A DNA stretch of 64,000 bases, taken from the NCBI GenBank assembly GCA_029243245.1, contig JAQWSK010000002.1, positions 1 to 64,000 on the forward strand. Direction: 5' to 3'. The DNA is from Flavobacteriaceae bacterium (lineage in GTDB: Bacteria; Bacteroidota; Bacteroidia; Flavobacteriales; Flavobacteriaceae). This document shows positions 54,127-62,606 of this stretch, piece after piece (the first letter of the stretch is position 1; each line of letters begins with the position of its first letter). Under the pieces are notes generated by a model. That model had not been told where the DNA came from. It did no database searches and worked only from the letters and a program-made list of their open reading frames with translations. Made by a program: the position numbers and the translations under genes.

Positions 54127-56031
54127 TCAAATAATATGTCTTTTAAATGCTTCCATAGCCTCATACTCTGCCATTCCTAATCGATTATACTCTTGGGCTG
54201 TATTTTTATTTCTTTGTTCAGCCCTTAACCAAAAATCTCTGTTATCTTGTCCTTGAAACATAACCTTATCTTTTTGTGATTGATGATATAATATAGCATT
54301 TCTTTTTTGAACTACCTGGCTTGGACTCATTGGAACAGCCATTTCAATCTCTTCTATGTCCCATTCTTGCCACGCACCCCTGTATAACCACAACCAGCAA
54401 GATTTCATAAATGATAGATTTTTAATTTGCTTAACAGCATCAAATAATATACTTAAGCATACCCTATGAGTCCCATGAGGATCAGCCAAATCACCAGCAG
54501 CAAATATTTGGTGAGGTTTAATAGATTTAATTAAATCAACTGTTATATCAACATCCTTTTTTGTTGCTTGATTTTTTTTAATTTTTCCAGATTCATAAAA
54601 AGGAAGATCCATAAAATGTAAATTAAGATCTGAAAACCCTAAATAACGAGCTGCAGCAAGACATTCACTTCTTCTTATAGCTCCCTTAAGTTTTAATGTT
54701 GATTTAGAATTAATTTTATTTTGGATTTTATCCACTATTTTATCAGTAACAATAATTTCTTCTGAAAAGGAATATTTTGCAATTTCAATAAACTTAAGAG
54801 CTTCTTCATTTGAGACACCAATGTTCCCAGAGGTTTGATATGCTATATGAACATCATGACCTTGATCAAATAGACGTTTAATAGTACCCCCCATTGAAAT
54901 AACATCATCGTCTGGGTGTGGACTAAAAACCAAAACACGCTTTTTAGCAGGATTAGCTCTTTCTGGGCGATCACTATCATCAGTATTCGGTTTTCCTCCT
55001 GGCCAACCTGTTATAGTTTTTTGAAGCTGATTAAACATCCATATGTTTAAATCATAAACAGATCCACTAGATATAACTAAACTTGACAAACCATTCTCAT
55101 TATAATCTCTTTGAGTAAGTTTTAAAATTGATTTATTTGTTTGTTTACTTAACCAGGTTATAGCCTTTTTTCTAAGTTCATCAGTCCAATTAAAATCTTT
55201 AACTAACCAAGGTGTTTTATGTTTTATTAATTGGGCACTTGATTCATTGTCTAAAATAAAAGTAGTATTATTATGTTTTTGGAGGAAACTAGCTGGGTAG
55301 TTAGAATCTATATTTCCTTCTATAGATTTGGATATCACACTTGATTTCTTATGACCCCAAGCCAATAAAACAATTCGTTTTGCATTTAGTATGGTTCTAA
55401 TACCCATAGTAATTGCCCTATTTGGCACTGACTCAACACCATTAAAATCTGAAGCAGCATCTTCTCTAGTTATAGGGTCAAGACTTACTATTCGAGTACA
55501 TGAATTTTGATTTGAGCCAGGCTCATTAAAACCAATATGCGCAGTTCTTCCTATTCCTAGTAATTGATAATCAATTCCGCCAAGAGAATTAATCTTTTCT
55601 TCATACTTCTCACAAAAGTTTGAAATATTGTGCTCTAACAATTTACCTTGTGGTATATTAATATTATTTTCAACAATATCTATATGAGAAAATAAATGTT
55701 GATACATAAAGCTATGATAACTCTGTTCATTGTTCTTTTCAATTGGGAAATATTCATCCAAATTAAAAGTGATCACTTTTTTAAAACTTAACCCTTCTTC
55801 TTTATGTAACCTCACTAATTCCCTGTATACTCCAATTGGTGATGAACCCGTAGCTAATCCTAAAATAAAATGATCTTTAGTACATTTTTTTATTAAATCG
55901 GATATTTCATGAGCTATAATTTTAGATCCTTGTTCTACAGAATCAAAACAAACATTATGTATTTTTTCAAACCTAGTAGTCTCATCACTTCCAGGAATTT
56001 TAAACTGAATAGAATTATTATCTTTTATCAT
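54127..56031 (-). CDS. nagB: glucosamine-6-phosphate deaminase fused to PIG-L-type deacetylase
   Basis: 634 residues in two domains. The N-terminal NagB domain (about 1-270) has FILGLATGSSPIGVYREL, VITFNLDEYFP and LLGIGRTAHIGFNEPGS (Ala in place of the usual Gly before HIGF). The C-terminal PIG-L domain (about 355-600) has VLVFSPHPDDDVISMGG and AAGDLADPHGTHR, the zinc-binding HPDDD and HxxH-type residues. The ATG at 56031 is preferred over a TTG three codons upstream. The fusion, common in Bacteroidota, could deacetylate an amino sugar and deaminate its phosphate. Just upstream of the DUF1080 and oxidoreductase genes, separated by 1 bp. Confidence 0.93.
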   Translation of the reverse strand: MIKDNNSIQFKIPGSDETTRFEKIHNVCFDSVEQGSKIIAHEISDLIKKCTKDHFILGLATGSSPIGVYRELVRLHKEEGLSFKKVITFNLDEYFPIEKNNEQSYHSFMYQHLFSHIDIVENNINIPQGKLLEHNISNFCEKYEEKINSLGGIDYQLLGIGRTAHIGFNEPGSNQNSCTRIVSLDPITREDAASDFNGVESVPNRAITMGIRTILNAKRIVLLAWGHKKSSVISKSIEGNIDSNYPASFLQKHNNTTFILDNESSAQLIKHKTPWLVKDFNWTDELRKKAITWLSKQTNKSILKLTQRDYNENGLSSLVISSGSVYDLNIWMFNQLQKTITGWPGGKPNTDDSDRPERANPAKKRVLVFSPHPDDDVISMGGTIKRLFDQGHDVHIAYQTSGNIGVSNEEALKFIEIAKYSFSEEIIVTDKIVDKIQNKINSKSTLKLKGAIRRSECLAAARYLGFSDLNLHFMDLPFYESGKIKKNQATKKDVDITVDLIKSIKPHQIFAAGDLADPHGTHRVCLSILFDAVKQIKNLSFMKSCWLWLYRGAWQEWDIEEIEMAVPMSPSQVVQKRNAILYHQSQKDKVMFQGQDNRDFWLRAEQRNKNTAQEYNRLGMAEYEAMEAFKRHII

Positions 56032-56189
56032 ATATGACAATCTATAAACTTTTTTAGTATAAAATTTGAATACTCATAAATTAAATCATAAAATTCTGTA
56101 TACATTTCAGAAATAAATATTTTTGGAAAGATAAATTAATTTACTTAAAATCAAGATATTTTAATTATACTGTTTTTATTGATTAGTAA

Positions 56190-56219
56190 AATTTGTTATA
56201 TTTTATTTACAAACAAATT
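56190..56219 (+). repeat. inverted repeat before the GGCT-fold gene
   Basis: AATTTGTT (56190-56197) and AACAAATT (56212-56219), exact 8-bp arms, 14-base loop, ending 2 bp before the ATG at 56222. A hairpin here could cover the ribosome-binding region, or be a regulator site. Confidence 0.35.
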
Positions 56220-56221
56220 AT

Positions 56222-56557
56222 ATGCCTAAATTATTTTCATATGGAACACTACAATTAACAATTGTGCAAGAAAAAACTTTTGGAAGAATTCTTGATGGAC
56301 AAAAAGAAGAATTAGTTGGCTATCGAATTGATAAACTAAAAATAACTGACCCAGTAGTTATTAAATCTAGCGGAAAACACATACACCCGATACTATTTTA
56401 TACTGGAAATAAAAATGATGTGGTAAAAGGTGTGATTTTTGAATTAACAAATGCGGAACTTTTACTAGCCGATTTATATGAAGTGAATGATTACAAAAGA
56501 ACTAAGGTTGTTTTTAAATCTGGGGTTTCGGGGTTTGCATATATTAAGAGGGTGTAG
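56222..56557 (+). CDS. gamma-glutamylcyclotransferase-fold (AIG2-like) protein
   Basis: 111 residues with the family's N-terminal KLFSYGTLQ, GYRI, HPILFYTGNKNDVVKGVIFE and ADLYEVNDYKRTKV, which carries the Glu that acts as general acid/base in the family (LYEVNDY). Known members cleave gamma-glutamyl amines or glutathione. The gene stands alone with its own 190-bp upstream region and converges on the 42-residue gene. Confidence 0.88.
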   Translation: MPKLFSYGTLQLTIVQEKTFGRILDGQKEELVGYRIDKLKITDPVVIKSSGKHIHPILFYTGNKNDVVKGVIFELTNAELLLADLYEVNDYKRTKVVFKSGVSGFAYIKRV

Positions 56558-56558
56558 A

Positions 56559-56687
56559 CTATTTACCTCTACCTGATTTCCTAACTGCAGTTGAACGTTT
56601 AGCTACATTCTTATTGTTAACGGCTTTTTTATTTGTCTGTTTTGGAGTGTTTTTTGCCAACCTATTTCCGAAAAATTTACTACTCAT
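56559..56687 (-). CDS. 42-residue basic microprotein
   Basis: Short frame: ATG at 56687-56685, stop at 56561-56559. The product begins MSSKFFGNRLAKN and ends STAVRKSGRGK; 13 of 42 residues are Lys or Arg. The FFGNRL start and RKxGRGK end recall small basic proteins seen in other Flavobacteriia, probably nucleic-acid or ribosome associated; no function is established. A -7-like TATCTTTA (minus, 56704-56711, 7 of 8) lies 17 bp before the start, consistent with the short leaders in this window. The coding frame abuts the stop of the GGCT-fold gene. Confidence 0.6.
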   Translation of the reverse strand: MSSKFFGNRLAKNTPKQTNKKAVNNKNVAKRSTAVRKSGRGK

Positions 56688-56768
56688 TATTACAATTTTT
56701 AATTAAAGATATGACATTTTAACTACGGTATATAAAAGCTACAAATTCTTCTAAAGAAAATAATTTAT

Positions 56769-56803
56769 TTTGATCAAAAAAATTTAGATTTATGTAATAT
56801 TTG
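56769..56803 (+). promoter_or_regulatory. candidate promoter of the DUF5916 gene
   Basis: TTTG at 56769-56772, 22 bp, then TAATATTTG at 56795-56803 (TA-N3-TTTG, one base longer than consensus). The ATG is at 56827. Confidence 0.35.
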
Positions 56804-56826
56804 TATCAAATCTGTTTAAGATAAAT

Positions 56827-59037
56827 ATGCGTAGTTTATTTTATAATTCTATTAGAAGAATCATTTGTTTTGTTTTTATATATAATACGCCATTAATTGC
56901 CCAAAATATAAAAATAACAAATCCTCCGAAGTTTAATGCTTCTTATCTTTCTAGTGACCCCAAACTGGATGGTAACATAATTACAGATCCAACATGGGCT
57001 GAAATAAAACCTATTACAAATTTGTCTCAAGCTAGACCTTTTTATGGATCTCCTGCCTCTGAAAAAACTGAAATTAGAATAGCTTTTACTAACAAAACAC
57101 TTTATGTCGGAGTTATATGCTTTGATAAAGAACCTGAAAAGATAGTGGTTTCAGATTCAAGGAGAGACTCCAATCTAAATGACGATGATAGTTTTCTTTT
57201 TATTTTAGACACATACAACGATCAGCAAAATGGCTTTTTATTTGGTACAAATTCAATTGGAGTAGAGTACGATGCTCAAATTGATAATGAAGGAGAAGGT
57301 AATATGCAACAAGGTGGAGTAATTGGTGGAACCAACTTAAACTGGGATGCTTCATGGGAAGTGAAAACCGAAACCGGAAAATATGGTTGGAGCGCTGAGT
57401 TTGCAATCCCATTGAGGACTTTGCGTTTTGGAAGTGGTAAAAACAAAACATGGGGAGTTAATTTTCAAAGAAATATTAGTAAAACAAGTGAAATAGCTTA
57501 TTGGGCTTCACTTCCTATAGCATTTGAAATTAAAAGACTATCCTTAGCTGGAAAAATGAATGGGATTAACTTAAAAAAACCTAAAAATCTAAAAATCTTC
57601 CCATACGCTTTAACACGAAGCATTAATGACAAGTCAAACAATTCAAAATCTAATAATCAAGAGTTTGGTATTGATCTAAAATACAGCCTTACGCCTGGTT
57701 TAACTCTTGACATGACATATAACACAGATTTTGCGCAAGTAGAAGTTGACGAACAACAGGTTAATCTGGATAGGTTTAATCTTTTTTTTCCTGAGAAAAG
57801 AGCTTTTTTCTTAGAAAATGCTGGACAATTTAGCGTAGGTAGTCCCGGTGAAGTAGATTTATTTTTTAGTAGACGTATCGGTTTAAGTGATAATGGCTCT
57901 GTTATACCAATAAAAGGTGGGTCAAGAATATCTGGTAAAATAGGACAAACTAATGTAGGTTTATTAAATATGTATACTGATGAGGTTAGGTCTGACGGAA
58001 TTCATGAAAATAATTTTTCAGTAGCTAGAGTAAATCACGATTTTACTAAAAGTAGATCTTCAATTGGAGGGATCTACATAAATAAAGCTCAGTTGGGCTC
58101 TGAGGTAAATAATTATAACAGAGTAATAGCTCTTGACGGAAAATGGGGAATAGGTAAAAAAGCTCAAATCACTGGTTTTCTTTCAAAAAGTTCAACTCCA
58201 AATATAACTAGCAAAGACCATGCATTAAACTTAAAAGCAGAGTATGCTTGGGATGGTTGGAGAATTCATGGTGCATATACAGAAGTAGGTGAGGGGTTCA
58301 ATCCTGAAGTAGGTTTTTTACTTAGAGAAGCATTTAAAAAACCTGAGTTTTTAATTTTTAAGCAATGGAGGCCAAAAAATACTAAAAAATTTCTTGAAGT
58401 TCGCCCTCATATTTCTGGTCACAGATACCTAAATTTTAATAATGATTTAATTTCTAGCTTTCTGCATATTGATAATCATTGGGTTTGGAAAAGTGGTTTT
58501 GAAATACACACTGCAATTAATTTCACAACCGAAGGAGTCCTTGAAGATTTTTTAATATCAGGAGTTACTGTAACAGAAGGTAAATACAATCATAAAGAAT
58601 TTGCTCTTATGGTTTTTACAAATAAAAACAATCAAATATATTATATGTCTAGGACTGTTGTTGGAGGCTACTATGGAGGTGATAGGTTTTCTTCTAATAA
58701 CACCATTAATATGCGTTTTGGAGATAGATTCAATTCTGCTTTAACAGTTAACTACAACAAACTTAATCTTGAAAACGGATCCATTAATGCTCTGATAACT
58801 GGAGGGAAATTTACATACTCTTTTACCCCAAGAATATACCTTCAAAGTCTTTTTCAACATAATAACATCAACAATATAACATCAATTAATGCAAGATTTG
58901 GATGGTTAAAAAATGCTAATACTGGCCTTTTTGTAGTTTTAAATCTAATTAAAGATGAAGATTTTATTGATAGAATCAATAATCAAATTGTAACTATTAA
59001 ATATAATTATCAATTTGATATTTTAAATAATAAATAA
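56827..59037 (+). CDS. DUF5916 protein with CBM9-like N-domain, outer-membrane
   Basis: 736 residues. A signal peptide (about 1-25, ICFVFIYNTPLIAQ) precedes a family-9 carbohydrate-binding/DOMON-like domain (about 30-230, DPKLDGNIITDPTWAEI; IRIAFTNKTLYVGVICFDKE; DDSFLFILDTYNDQQNGFLF; AEFAIPLRTLRF) and a C-terminal DUF5916 barrel-like domain (DMTYNTDFAQVEVDEQQVNL; FFPEKRAFFLENAGQF; end TIKYNYQFDI). Ligand unknown; similar proteins are often annotated as carbohydrate-binding outer-membrane proteins. Confidence 0.88.
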   Translation: MRSLFYNSIRRIICFVFIYNTPLIAQNIKITNPPKFNASYLSSDPKLDGNIITDPTWAEIKPITNLSQARPFYGSPASEKTEIRIAFTNKTLYVGVICFDKEPEKIVVSDSRRDSNLNDDDSFLFILDTYNDQQNGFLFGTNSIGVEYDAQIDNEGEGNMQQGGVIGGTNLNWDASWEVKTETGKYGWSAEFAIPLRTLRFGSGKNKTWGVNFQRNISKTSEIAYWASLPIAFEIKRLSLAGKMNGINLKKPKNLKIFPYALTRSINDKSNNSKSNNQEFGIDLKYSLTPGLTLDMTYNTDFAQVEVDEQQVNLDRFNLFFPEKRAFFLENAGQFSVGSPGEVDLFFSRRIGLSDNGSVIPIKGGSRISGKIGQTNVGLLNMYTDEVRSDGIHENNFSVARVNHDFTKSRSSIGGIYINKAQLGSEVNNYNRVIALDGKWGIGKKAQITGFLSKSSTPNITSKDHALNLKAEYAWDGWRIHGAYTEVGEGFNPEVGFLLREAFKKPEFLIFKQWRPKNTKKFLEVRPHISGHRYLNFNNDLISSFLHIDNHWVWKSGFEIHTAINFTTEGVLEDFLISGVTVTEGKYNHKEFALMVFTNKNNQIYYMSRTVVGGYYGGDRFSSNNTINMRFGDRFNSALTVNYNKLNLENGSINALITGGKFTYSFTPRIYLQSLFQHNNINNITSINARFGWLKNANTGLFVVLNLIKDEDFIDRINNQIVTIKYNYQFDILNNK

Positions 59038-59083
59038 AAAAGATTTTTTTTGTAATTTGATTGAGCATAAGTGAAATTTCCTC

Positions 59084-59971
59084 ATGGAATCAGAATATCT
59101 AAGCAAATTAATTCCTGTTATTTTTCTTTTGGTCCTAGGAGGATTAGAAGCTTTAGGAGGTTTATATATTGACAGCAAACGTAGTAAAAATGATTTTACA
59201 ATAGAATTGCTTTCCCTCACTATTTTACCAACTCTTATTCAACCAGGAATATTTATTTTTTGTTTTTGGTTATCAGATTTAACTGTTCCTTTTTTAGAAA
59301 ATTACTTTATTAATTTTTCTATATTTTGGCAAATAATAGCTTTTTTAATTTTCGATGATCTAACGCAATATTGGTGGCATAGGTTTTCACATCAAAATAA
59401 AACTATGTGGAAACTTCACAGGCCACACCATGTAGTTGAAGAAATGGGGGTGTTAGTCACATACAGAAATGCGATTTTGTATTATGCTCTTATGCCCGGC
59501 ATCTATCTCTCTGCAATCTTAGTTTACTTAGGAATGGGGTATGTATATTTATTTTATTTACCAGTAAAGCTTATTGTTATTTTATTAGCGCACAGCGAGA
59601 CTAAGTGGGATAAATTTTTATACCAAAATAAATGGATGCATCCTATAGCATGGGTTATTGAAAGAACTATTTCAACACCTGCTACTCATTTTGCTCATCA
59701 TGGATTAACAAAAGAAGATGGAATAAGTAATCCTAACGGAAACTATGGAAATCTACTTTTTTTGTGGGATATATTGTTTGGAACTGCAAAAATAACTAGA
59801 AAATATCCTGAAAAATTTGGAGCATGGAATTTAATGAAAGAACCGTGGTATGTTCAATTAATGTTTCCGTTTATTAAATCAAAAAATTCAAGAAGTGAAT
59901 TACATTCACTAACTACAAAAAATGATTATAATCCTTCAGTAGACTCTAAAATTTTTAAAAATCAGAAGTAA
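59084..59971 (+). CDS. sterol desaturase/fatty acid hydroxylase family protein
   Basis: Membrane-bound di-iron oxygenase family, 295 residues with four or more predicted helices. Histidine clusters are complete: WWHRFSHQ (His99, His103), HRPHHVVEE (His112, His115, His116) and THFAHHGL near the C-terminus. The substrate could be a sterol-like lipid, fatty acid, alkylglycerol or carotenoid; none can be assigned from sequence. It lies 46 bp after the DUF5916 gene, with no obvious promoter. Confidence 0.9.
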   Translation: MESEYLSKLIPVIFLLVLGGLEALGGLYIDSKRSKNDFTIELLSLTILPTLIQPGIFIFCFWLSDLTVPFLENYFINFSIFWQIIAFLIFDDLTQYWWHRFSHQNKTMWKLHRPHHVVEEMGVLVTYRNAILYYALMPGIYLSAILVYLGMGYVYLFYLPVKLIVILLAHSETKWDKFLYQNKWMHPIAWVIERTISTPATHFAHHGLTKEDGISNPNGNYGNLLFLWDILFGTAKITRKYPEKFGAWNLMKEPWYVQLMFPFIKSKNSRSELHSLTTKNDYNPSVDSKIFKNQK

Positions 59972-60016
59972 ATCTATTAATTCTTTTAACTTGTGCTTTT
60001 TTTAAAATCAATTTAA

Positions 60017-60475
60017 ATGTCTGTTAAAAAAATCAACTATTCCTTTGAAGATGTTCAAAATGCAATTTTAAAAATTGTCGGGCAAATGAGAAAAACAAAT
60101 TGGATGCCTGAAATTATTTTAAGTATAAATAGAGGGGGATGTTTGCCTGGAGTATATTTATCTCATTATATTGAAAAACCTCATAAAGTTATTGATGTGC
60201 AGTTAAGGGACAGTTCTGTTAGTCCAAATTTATCTGTTTTAAAAAATTCTATAATTAACAATAATCGAATTTTAATAATTGATGACATAAATGATTCGGG
60301 TTCTACTTTCGATTTAATCAAAAAAAATATAATTAAATCTGATTCGGAAGTACATTTTGCAGTACTAATCAATAACTCGAAAAGTAAAGTGAAAGTAGAT
60401 TATCATGGACAAATTATTGATAAATCTAAAAGTCCTGTGTGGTATGTTTTTCCATGGGAAAATTGGTGGACATAA
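60017..60475 (+). CDS. phosphoribosyltransferase-family protein
   Basis: 152 residues with a type I phosphoribosyltransferase fold: ILSINRGGCLPGVYLSHYIE (GG-type loop), the PRPP-binding ILIIDDINDSGSTFDLI (IDDxxDSGxT), and a C-terminal VWYVFPWENWW reminiscent of xanthine/hypoxanthine-type enzymes (VDYHG and the aromatic end). It is 12 bp upstream of the queuosine-precursor transporter gene, so a role in purine or 7-deazapurine salvage is likely. The base substrate is unknown. Confidence 0.85.
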   Translation: MSVKKINYSFEDVQNAILKIVGQMRKTNWMPEIILSINRGGCLPGVYLSHYIEKPHKVIDVQLRDSSVSPNLSVLKNSIINNNRILIIDDINDSGSTFDLIKKNIIKSDSEVHFAVLINNSKSKVKVDYHGQIIDKSKSPVWYVFPWENWWT

Positions 60476-60487
60476 ACATGTTAATTA

Positions 60488-61087
60488 ATGAATAAAAAAA
60501 ATACTTTCAATCTACTATTTGCCCTAATATTATTACACATTAGTATTACTACTTTGTCAAATGCTTTAGTTTCAATTCCTCTTACATTGTATAACTTTAA
60601 AATTACTTGGGCTGCTTTTAGTTTTCCAATAATAGTAGTTGCTACTGATTTAACTGTAAGACTTTTAGGAAAATCTATTGCTCGTAAAACAATTACATAT
60701 ACCTATCCTTTAGCTATTATTTCTTCTATTCTAATAGTTTATGCAGAAGGCAACCCACAATCAGTTGCATTTCGAATTGGTTTTGCTAGCTCCACAGCTT
60801 ATGCACTAGGTATGTTAATAGATATTTATATTTTTCAAATTATAAGAGAAAAATACTCTACTTGGTGGTTAGCTCCAGCTTTATCAACAATAGTATCTAA
60901 CGTTATTGATTCCTATACTTTCTTTTTTGCTGCTTTTTCTGGATCAGATGATCCATATATGGCTTTGAATTGGTTTGAAATTGCAGGAACTCAAACAATT
61001 TTAAAAATCATTATTGGTTTAATTTTCTTTCTTCCAGCATATGGATTACTACTTAATTTTCTTTTAAAAAAAATTACTAAGAAATAA
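60488..61087 (+). CDS. queuosine precursor transporter (YhhQ/VUT family)
   Basis: 199-residue inner-membrane protein with about six helices and family motifs: AAFSFPIIVVATDLTVRLLGK, AFRIGFASSTAYALGMLIDI and WWLAPALSTIVSNVIDSYTFF with FAAF, and a final FFLPAYGLLLNFL helix. The YhhQ family takes up 7-deazaguanine precursors of queuosine. The stop overlaps that of the convergent GH109-like gene by 11 bp. Confidence 0.9.
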   Translation: MNKKNTFNLLFALILLHISITTLSNALVSIPLTLYNFKITWAAFSFPIIVVATDLTVRLLGKSIARKTITYTYPLAIISSILIVYAEGNPQSVAFRIGFASSTAYALGMLIDIYIFQIIREKYSTWWLAPALSTIVSNVIDSYTFFFAAFSGSDDPYMALNWFEIAGTQTILKIIIGLIFFLPAYGLLLNFLLKKITKK

Positions 61088-62504
61088 TTTCAAGCGGTTT
61101 TGTGATTTTCCAATTTCCTCGAGTAAAATCAGGGAAATTCTGAGGTGATCCATTCTCAGCAATTGATTTAGCGGTAAGAGGTGTAACAGAGCTCCAGAAA
61201 CATCCTTCATAAACATTTTGGTCTAATGGAATTCCTTTTTGTAAGCATTCTGCTATTCTAGACAGCATAATACCATCTGATCCACCATGATCACTACCTT
61301 TGGCCTTTTTATTTAATCTTTTCCAAAAGGGATGATCATACTTTTCAATAGTTTCTTTTAAATCACTTCCCGAGACCCATGTGTGAGAAGAATCAGAAAC
61401 CCCTTTTAGACCTCCATCAATTGCTATTTTTATAGGATTATTACTTTTATACACAATGTTTTCAATATCATGCCCAGTTAATATCCCTTTTGTTCCTTGA
61501 ATTAAATTAATTCTAGAATATGGCCTTGGACTTGTCTCATCCCACTGAACTAGAATAGTTCTTCCAAGTTGAGTTTTTATTATTGAAGTGTTTAAATCTC
61601 CGTTTTCAAAATTTAGTTTATTCCATTTATGATCTTTAGGGTAATTCTTCCTGGCATATAATTCTCTTCCCATTGAAGGAGAAGAATATGATACAATACT
61701 TTTAAACGTATCTTCCGTTCTAGCTAAATTCATGTACTGAGCCACTGGACCTAGACCATGTGTAGGGTATAGATTTCCTCTACTTTTGGCATAATGATGG
61801 GTTCTCCATGATCCGGTTCCACGATCTTCTTCTTCCATTTGAGATCTCAAATCATGAATGTAAGCAGCTTCTCCATGTTGAATATCCCCAATTAAATTTT
61901 GTCGTATCATATTTAGAAACATCATTTCTGCTCTAAAATAATTTACGTTTTCAAGCATCATGCAATGCTTTTCATTTTTTTCAGAAGCGTCAATTATCTT
62001 CCACATATCTTCTATAGTGTTAGCAATTGGTACTTCAACAAAAACATGAGCTCCTTTCTCCATAGATTCAATAGACATAGGAGCATGATTATTCCAATTA
62101 GTTGATATAAAAACAATGTCAGGCTTTATTTCTTCTAACATCAATTTCCATTTATTTTCATCTCCCCAATACTTTGCAATTTTTTTTACTTTATTTACTC
62201 CACTATACTTTTCTAATTTTGAAATAGCTTTATTGACATTATCCTCATAAAGATCACTAACAGCGACAACTTCTACTCCTTTAAGACCTCCAAAATATTT
62301 TAAATGACCACTCCCTCTATATCCCACACCAATAAAAGCGGCTCTAATAACATCTATTTTAGGAGCTGAAAAGTCTCCCATATACTTTCCTTGAGATGGA
62401 GGAAGGTTGTTATCACAGGAACTATTTACCATGCTGCTAACGCCTAACGAAGCAGCGGAAAGGCCAGATGTTTTTATAAATTTTCGACGACTATAATTCT
62501 TCAT
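61077..62504 (-). CDS. GH109-like NAD-dependent glycosidase, Gfo/Idh/MocA fold, Tat lipoprotein
   Basis: 475 residues. The N-terminus NYSRRKFIKTSGLSAASLGV is a strong twin-arginine signal, followed by SMVNSSC (possible lipobox, Cys29). The Rossmann domain (IRAAFIGVGYRGSGHLKYF; EVVAVSDLYED; VFISTNWNNHAPMS; GAHVFVEVPIANT) and the C-terminal HHYAKSRGNLYPTHGLGPVA with QYMNLARTEDTF match GH109 enzymes, which cleave alpha-N-acetylgalactosaminides by an NAD-dependent mechanism. The substrate is not certain. Gfo/Idh/MocA oxidoreductase is the alternative. Confidence 0.88.
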   Translation of the reverse strand: MKNYSRRKFIKTSGLSAASLGVSSMVNSSCDNNLPPSQGKYMGDFSAPKIDVIRAAFIGVGYRGSGHLKYFGGLKGVEVVAVSDLYEDNVNKAISKLEKYSGVNKVKKIAKYWGDENKWKLMLEEIKPDIVFISTNWNNHAPMSIESMEKGAHVFVEVPIANTIEDMWKIIDASEKNEKHCMMLENVNYFRAEMMFLNMIRQNLIGDIQHGEAAYIHDLRSQMEEEDRGTGSWRTHHYAKSRGNLYPTHGLGPVAQYMNLARTEDTFKSIVSYSSPSMGRELYARKNYPKDHKWNKLNFENGDLNTSIIKTQLGRTILVQWDETSPRPYSRINLIQGTKGILTGHDIENIVYKSNNPIKIAIDGGLKGVSDSSHTWVSGSDLKETIEKYDHPFWKRLNKKAKGSDHGGSDGIMLSRIAECLQKGIPLDQNVYEGCFWSSVTPLTAKSIAENGSPQNFPDFTRGNWKITKPLEIIS

Positions 62505-62533
62505 GTTAAGATTTATCAGCTTATTTAGTTTTA

Positions 62534-62541
62534 CAAATTTA
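62534..62541 (-). promoter_or_regulatory. -7 box of the GH109-like gene
   Basis: TAAATTTG on the minus strand, an exact TAnnTTTG match. Start near 62528, a leader of about 24 bases to the ATG at 62504. Confidence 0.4.
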
Positions 62542-62606
62542 TACCCTTTATCAAATTATTAAATACTTGAAAAAAGTTTTCTAATCAAGATAATTAATAT
62601 ACAAAA

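Noticed and set aside
59972-60016. PreQ1 riboswitch before the phosphoribosyltransferase/YhhQ pair
   Set aside because: The 45-base gap has no preQ1-type pseudoknot pattern and is too short for a riboswitch with an expression platform.
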